This document shows positions 57,201 to 64,000 of a stretch of 64,000 nt of DNA, piece after piece (position 1 is the stretch's first letter; every line of letters begins with the position of its first letter). Below the pieces are notes generated by a model, which saw only the letters and a program-made list of their open reading frames with translations, was not told the DNA's origin and did no database searches. The translations under genes and the position numbers were made by a program. Source of the stretch: Rotaria sp. Silwood1 (lineage: Eukaryota > Rotifera > Eurotatoria > Philodinida > Philodinidae); NCBI GenBank assembly GCA_905250075.1, contig CAJNOP010000370.1, forward strand, positions 114,625 to 178,624, given 5' to 3'.

Positions 57201-60200
57201 ATCTCTACATCAATGAATATTATTCAAAAAATAATTCATAATAAAAGTAGAATAGTAGAAGGTAATTGAAATAAAATACAAAAAGAAACAAAAAGAAATA
57301 ATTAACATAAGTGAACGGAAGGTGAAATTTTATATTTATAGTTGCTCAAATAGAAAATGATAGAAAGAGAAAAGTCAATTATTTAATAGCATTAATTAAT
57401 GGAATGAGTGCATTTGAGATTGATAGTTTTCTCCCAATCTCAAATGTATTTTTAATTGAAGAAAAGAAGAAGTTTTCTGACATTTGATAAACTTTCCAAT
57501 AATATATTAATAAAATAAAAAGGTTTATCGAAAAATTTTTCTTTTGATTTTGTGAGTAATAAAAAAAATAAAATAACAACTTTCTATTCATATTTAATTA
57601 TAAAAGGTATAAAGAGACTTTTTTTATTCAAAGAAGCATCACACAATTAAAATAAAAAATGAATTATTCTTTAGACAACCAATTAAATACAATCTCTCTT
57701 AATATCAGAACTTAGATAGATATATTTTAATTAATTCTTTTGTCTTATTTGTTATGTTTGACTCTTTACAAAGTTTGTTTTGAAACATTAGAGAATGATT
57801 TTAATTTTTAATTTAAATGTTTTAAAAATTAACTTGCAATTAAAAACCGACAATGAATCAATAAAATCAGTTAATGAGAAAATTATTCTCGTTCATAAAG
57901 AAATGCTTCATCATATATAAAGCCATACATGTTAAGGACGAATAGAATGAAAGAATGTAAACATATATCTTGATAATCATTTATAACTGTCTGGCTGCAT
58001 AATTTCTTTGTCTGTGCTTATGTTAATTCTATTAAATTTCCTTTGAACAAAAAAGAAATCCATTTCTCTTATTTTGTCTTTTTCTTAATATGATTGTTAT
58101 CTGCTTAAGTTATTTTGACTTTTATTTGTGAAGATCGACATAATTGAAGGGTTTTTTTCTATTTGAACGTTTTATTTCTGTTGTCTTCAATGTATTTAAG
58201 CGATGACAACTGTTTTTTTTTTGTTTGAAGAAAGCATTTTCTCGTTGACTTTATATATGGAACGATTTTTCTGTTTTGAAGAATATTGTCCAGCCCTCAA
58301 TTAAATAATTCAAACGTCATGAATAAATAATAGTTTTCTATGTTATAATTTATGAATGTCATTTGTTAAAATGGATAAATATAGGATATAACTTTAATCC
58401 TATTCCTTGCAGTTTATTAGGTCTAAGAGATATAAAACAAATGCTGAAAGTATTCAGACAGATTTGAAGTATTAAAACTCTGAATCCCTTCGAATGATTA
58501 ATAATACTTTAAAGCTCTAATAAACAAAAGAATTTCTCTTTTCTAATCAAAATTATGAACGAAACAAAATAATTCATTGAATGTCATGTTACATATATAA
58601 CTTAAGAGAATGTTGACATTTTTGGAAGTTATTGTTTTTTCTTTTTTACGATATTTAAATATATATTTATTTCAATAATAAAACAATTATTCATTTTTGA
58701 TAAATAATTATCCATTATATAGTGAAAATTGATTAATTCTAAAAATGATTTCAATTATTCTCGTCTATCTTTGTCAATCAACTTGAAATTAGACAAGAAA
58801 AATTAATATTTTATTATTTTCTATGAATTATTATTGTAACACATAATTTGACATAGGAATAAAATAATGTTTGAACGATAGTAAAAAATATATATATGTA
58901 TATAGAAACGGTAATAAAAGATTACTAATATGATTGATGTCTTACGAACGATCGGTAAATGGCAAACAAGTCTAAAAAATAAGAAAAAAGAAACATTAAT
59001 GAGTAAAGAAATGTTTCGGAAAATAAAATCATAAACAAAGAACTGACAATGATGAAACGAGACAATTATTGATTATTTTTTGGTGATAAAAATAATACCT
59101 TTATTTGTAGTATTCTAATCTATTCATTTCATCTCATAGATTCTAATCTTTGACTTTCTTTGTTTATGACCTATATTTAAAACTTAGTTTCTATAAAAGA
59201 ATTTTTACATAAGATTTCTTAGAACGATGTTTTGATCTATAATCTAATGAAATCATTGGTACTATAGGATGTTGTCGAATCTAAAATTTAATACTATGGT
59301 AAGTGATTTCCTTCAACCGAATAAAATCTCATCACGATATATAAATCTTCAAGAATTACATACCATAGATTATCCATCAAAATCTTTCATTCCTTTTTTC
59401 TTAGCTTTCTTCATCTTATTGGACCTATTATATTTATTTCATATAAGAATTACTTAGGTATAAAATTATTAATCGATATATTTTTCTAACACAAAAATTA
59501 TAAGCAAAAAAAAACCATTGTTCATACAAATTCAAAATTTAAATTTACACTGATCTGTTATCCAATTTTTAAAAAAAGAGGAAACACTAGAACACTCTCA
59601 TACTAAATACTCTAGTCGACATATGGAACCATTACGAATAAATCAATAGAAAAGTCGTTAAGAAATGTAATGAAGTAGAGAATTTCTATAAAAAAAAACC
59701 CATCAGTCATTCAGACAAAAATCCTTCAAACATGAATGATGAAGAAAAGAAGCATCACACTACAATGTCAGACCAGAAATCATTATGAGATTACAAAAAT
59801 CAATGCAAATCTAGCCTTGAAAGATAAGAATCATATTGACTATTGTAAGCTGATGACAGTCTCTACGCGAAATCATTCAAAACTTTCTTTTTTATTCTTA
59901 AACAATATCTCATTTATATTCTTGATTTTGATAAACATTTTTTATACGAAAGGTAAAACTTTATATTTTCATTTAAATAATATATGATAATGAAAAACAG
60001 ATTGTACAAAATACAAGCTTTATCATATGTTATTTGAATATCAATTGTATAGAATTTTAGAAAACATGAATCAATAAAAGTAAACATAGTTTTATTCATT
60101 AATTCTAATACATTATTCTTATCCAAACTGCAACAATAAAACCATACAATGAAACTTCAGCTGTTTATCTTGTAAAAACATAAATACAATTGTTCAGCTT

Positions 60201-63039
60201 CTTTATTTCCCTTCAAAACTAAAAACCGTTAAAAGGGAACATGGAAGAAAAGACCTTCATACCAGCAAAAACGTTTTTTTTCTTTATTCTGATTGTTTCC
60301 CATCCAACGAAGAAAATTCCAAGTTATGAATTTCCTCGACTTGATTAATCTTTTTTCTTCTGTAGTTTCCCTTGGCAATATCCGGTAACTAACGTATTTA
60401 TTATTATAGATTTTTTTTTTCTATTCTTTAACAAGCTATTATTATTGAATAAAATTTTTCTTCAAAGGTTCTTCTTTATTAATCATGAAGAAAATTTCTA
60501 TTCAATATTCTAATGAATGGCGGATGTATTTAGATCTATCTAATGATGTATAAATTATTCTATATGAAATGATCAGTATGGAACACAGTATGAACAATAG
60601 TCAGTTTAATGTGTACGACAAATATGAATTTTATGAATTGAAACAGATAGACTAGTATCTTATCTATACCAATTATCAAAAATCGAAAAAAAAAGAATAT
60701 AATTTTTAAACGTCTAAAATTTTATCTCATATGAACATATAGCATTTAAAAATTATTAATAACATAAAAATCTTTCTTCTTTTCTTTTTGATTTTGTTCA
60801 TCTATTTGTGCATTTTGTCTATTGATTGACATTTAATTATATTGTATTTGCTCTGATCGTTGCTTTGCAATTGTTTTTTACTAACTATATTTTATATCCT
60901 AAAATCAAAGTCATATACATTTCTTATTCAACACTGATCAAAATTATTTACATGAGAAAGTTTATTAAAAAATGAGAAATATAGAATAGAATGCATTGTT
61001 ATTATTATAGTCTATTTTTATGCTGTTATAGAATGCCTTGTGTATTTCATGCATACTAATCATCTATCGACTCGTTCGCCTTATTAAACCAAGCACATTT
61101 TATTTTATTTCCCCCCGGTGGAAGAGAATCATAGATGTGAATGTATGTTTTGCAATAGCATTGTTAACCATGCTTGCAGTTTTGCTTTCGGATTGAATAC
61201 TTTATTATCTCGATAGGAGATGCTGCTTCGAACAATAATCAGATCTTGATGTTGAAAAGCTACAAACTGAACACTTTTTAAGCTCTATATTAATTTCTCA
61301 TTTCTCTTTTTCTATATATATATACTACTCATTGTGCATGTATATACCACGAAATCTAATGGAATAAACAAGACTAGATTTTTTTTTTATTCACTCAAAT
61401 ATATACAGATGTTTATTTCCTGGTTTAGGCTTTTTTCTTCTCTTTTCATTCATTCTCAGTTTTTTTCTGTTATTGCTCCTTTTCTGATTTAGAGTACGTA
61501 AGACAGGAAACAGAAGGGTTAAAGAAGAAAAAAAAAAGTCGGAAAAAAATATGAATATGATCGATGGTAGAAAAAAAACTGTGAATGATAAAATCATTTA
61601 TGGTTCCGAACTATTCTCAGGTATTGAATTTAATAGTATAATCATTAATTACATATTGTTTTTCTTTTTATTCATTATATTATTAGGGTGATATATCAAG
61701 CAAATATATATGTATTACATTATTTGCTTAGAAATATTTGATATTTATATGTTATGATTATTTCTCTTTGATAGAACTATCAGACGATATATGGAAAATA
61801 CTCATGTAATTTTTTTTCCATAATAGAAGTTGTATATTCTGTTGACAACTATGATAAAATGCATTCCAAAAAATCTACTCAAGCTAACGTTAATCAATTC
61901 CAATTGCATTGTATTAATATGAATGGAAAATTAGGAAAAAAAAAGCTTATTAGTTTTGCAGAGAGAGAGAGAAAAAAAAGTACTAAACAAGGCAAAAAAA
62001 TAGAATTAGGGAAATTCTAGGTCAATATTCTTATACGTTTGATATTATATTTTAGCTGATGTAAGTAATAATTATAGTAACAATAAAGGAACAATATCTG
62101 ATGGATCTCTACTCAGGAGATAGTCGATAACAATCATGGATTAATTTGTGGTGAAATATGCATTCTTTGTCTCTATCAATCATGAGAGCCTTTTCTCTAA
62201 ATCTTTTCCTTTATTCTTTCTCTTTCAACATTTGACATTTGATCGACGACAACACATAGAACTATCAGCACTGTTTCGTCTCTGCTTTCTTTTTTTTCTT
62301 CTTTTTCTCTTCTTTCCTAAATAAACATTCTTTTTCTCAAGCTTGTGTTCGGCCTTAGAACGGAATGTAACGGAAAGAGCTACACAATTCCATGTATTGC
62401 GAATGCATTACATGACGAAGAAGATTTACCACTGACAAGAAAAAAAAATGAAGAAGAATGAAAAAAAAAGAAAGAGAATCATGTGGCTGGCTGGCTGGCT
62501 GTCTTGCCGACTAATAATCGCTAGTAACAGCAGTTGTGTTATAGTAGGAGTAAGATTCTTTTTTTCTCGTTGCTTACATGTGTATATTATGTATCTATAG
62601 CCAACAATAAAATAAACTTTTTTTTCTTTCATTTAACATTCATTTATATTTTATAATTTTTAGATATAATTGTTCATTTTTAATCATTACTTACTGCCAT
62701 CTAGACATAAAGGTCATATGGCTTTAATATATGCAAAAAAAGAATCACTTAAGTAAGTTATTGATTAATATTTATATACATATATATTTTCTAATAAAAT
62801 CTGAAATGAAATTAAAGGGAAAAAAAACGAGACGAATAATACAATCGATTGTAATAAATCTATTGATTCTATTCATTATTATTTTTAATAACTCTAGGCA
62901 ATAATAATATTCATGATGAATTGTAAAATCTTGGTTATCTTGATTTTCCATTTTTTTTTTCTTTTGTTTGATCGAAACTATTTTTCATAATGATCTATTG
63001 ATATTTATTTTTTTTTTTTAATATCAAGTATGTAATGTA
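57201..63039. other. Long AT-rich region with no supported gene
   Basis: 5.8 kb. One possible 26-nt minus-strand exon lies at 58948-58973, between TTTTTTAG and GTAAGA read on that strand. In the phase needed by the 55450-55543 exon it reads TCLPFTDRS. Otherwise homopolymers, an (AT)n run near 61315, a pyrimidine-rich patch near 62270-62330 and GGCTGGCTGGCTGGCTG at 62483-62499. ORFs are short and low complexity. The right part presumably holds the promoter and 5' UTR of the glycosyltransferase. Confidence 0.45.
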
Positions 63040-64000
63040 ATGTTATCGTCATTTGCAACTGCTACATCGTCATCATCACCATCATCTCCATATGAACCTT
63101 CACCTGCTTGGTGGAAATTTAATTTTACAACAACATCGTGTGCAACATTAGCTGCTGCTTTTTTTCCAACATCTGCTCCTTTATCACAAAATATATCATC
63201 AACATCGAGCACGTCATCTGACGTAGTGGAACATCGAACCCATAATATCGATCCTCATTATCAATGTGAGTAATTTTCATATCACTATGTATATATCATG
63301 CAGATCGAAAATGCCATTCGATAGAACGAAGAAAATGAAGAACGAAAAACAAAATCAAATAATAGAACCAAACGCATGAAATGTGGTTTTTTTTCTGTTT
63401 CTTCTTCTTCTTCTTCTTCTTCTTCTTCTTTTGAGAGTCTAAAATTCAGATAATGGTTACTAATAGAGGTATAGTAATGCATTATAAAAAAGAAGTTGTT
63501 TTTATCATATTTTATTAAATATTATTATTATTTTTTTTTCCTTTTATTAGCTTATTCAAATGGTTTTATTCATGATAATAATGATTCATTGCGAATTTTA
63601 TTGTTTGCTGAAAGTTTTCCATCATTTACAAGCGGTATAACACGTCGATTTAAAGAAATTATACGACGTCTAGCGAAAAGAAAACATTATATACATGTCA
63701 TAACGGGTTGTAAAGTAGGTTGAAAATAAATATATTTATTACACATTATAAAAATTTTCTTATTCATAGAATGCTAAATTATGGCTTGAAGGAAATGATT
63801 ATTTACAAGAATATGTAACATTTTCAATATTACCATCAACTGATTTTACTAATAAAATTGATTGTGCATGTCCATTTTTATTTCCTAATGTAAATATATA
63901 TATTTATAAAAAAGAAAAATTTATTTTTATGTTTTTTTATTCTTGTTCATTTAGACTGCTATTTATTTTTCAATTCGACGTTTTTCACCCGATGTTATTC
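63040..64000 (+). CDS. GT4-type glycosyltransferase, N-terminal part (runs off the window)
   Basis: Exons 63040-63265, 63551-63714, 63770-63889 and 63955-64000. The ATG at 63040 is preceded by in-frame TAA. The first ~75 residues are Ser/Pro/Thr-rich (MLSSFATATSSSSPSSP) with a short Ala/Phe stretch (CATLAAAFFPTSAP). From 63551 the Rossmann-fold start of a GT-B enzyme appears: LRILLFAESFPSFTSGITRR, FKEIIRRLAKRKHYIHVITG, then TAIYFSIRRFSPDVI. The LFxEx...SG...RF pattern with (F/Y)xPDVI matches family 4 glycosyltransferases such as plant/cyanobacterial SQD2-like and bacterial diacylglycerol sugar transferases. The sugar donor and acceptor cannot be told from this part. Catalytic C-terminal residues lie beyond the window. 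Confidence 0.65.
63400..63431. repeat. (CTT)n microsatellite in an intron
   Basis: About ten tandem CTT units within the first intron of the glycosyltransferase gene, directly visible. Confidence 0.9.

Overview
The window is AT-rich eukaryotic nuclear DNA. Exons are split by many 50-75 bp GT/AG introns plus a few 0.4-3.2 kb introns. The gene style (dense small introns, a single-pass membrane protein with a Ser/Thr linker and FG-GAP repeats, a PAN/apple-like secreted protein, a lone glycosyltransferase of plant/bacterial flavour, many small decayed DNA transposons) suggests a bdelloid rotifer, perhaps Rotaria-like. That assignment is inference. No prokaryotic, CRISPR, rRNA or convincing tRNA features are present.

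Layout. 1-5486 (+): 3' part of CFAP70, a ciliary TPR-repeat protein. 5852-14418 (-): a short nuclear-basket nucleoporin TPR. 15561-16834 (-): a RING-H2 E3 ligase ending in CPLDN. 17608-22346 (-): a salt-inducible kinase (SIK) with UBA domain and two RRASD sites. 24947-31875 and 32096-37378 (-): two adjacent genes ending in BRCA1-type tandem BRCT domains. 39691-43272 (+): a broken FG-GAP gene carrying a hAT-like MITE. 44526-45218 (+): an intronless F-box-like gene. 47268-50934 and 51268-55543 (-): two genes with a Cys/His 'GD..NG.R..G..W...C' repeat. 56223-57200 (-): a secreted PAN/apple-like protein. 63040-end (+): start of a GT4 glycosyltransferase.

The most unusual content lies between 25 and 55 kb. 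One gene (824 aa by my exon model, all phases consistent) joins three copies of the Cys/His repeat, a TALE homeodomain and BRCA1-type tandem BRCTs. The same Cys/His repeat recurs alone in two genes 10-20 kb away, and the tandem BRCT recurs alone in the gene immediately downstream. This looks like a local cluster built by domain duplication and shuffling, probably of nuclear DNA-binding or damage-response proteins. I do not recognise the full architecture.

The large introns hold most of the mobile DNA: a mariner-like palindrome, a pair of long-TIR MITEs and several pogo-like MITEs with TA target sites.
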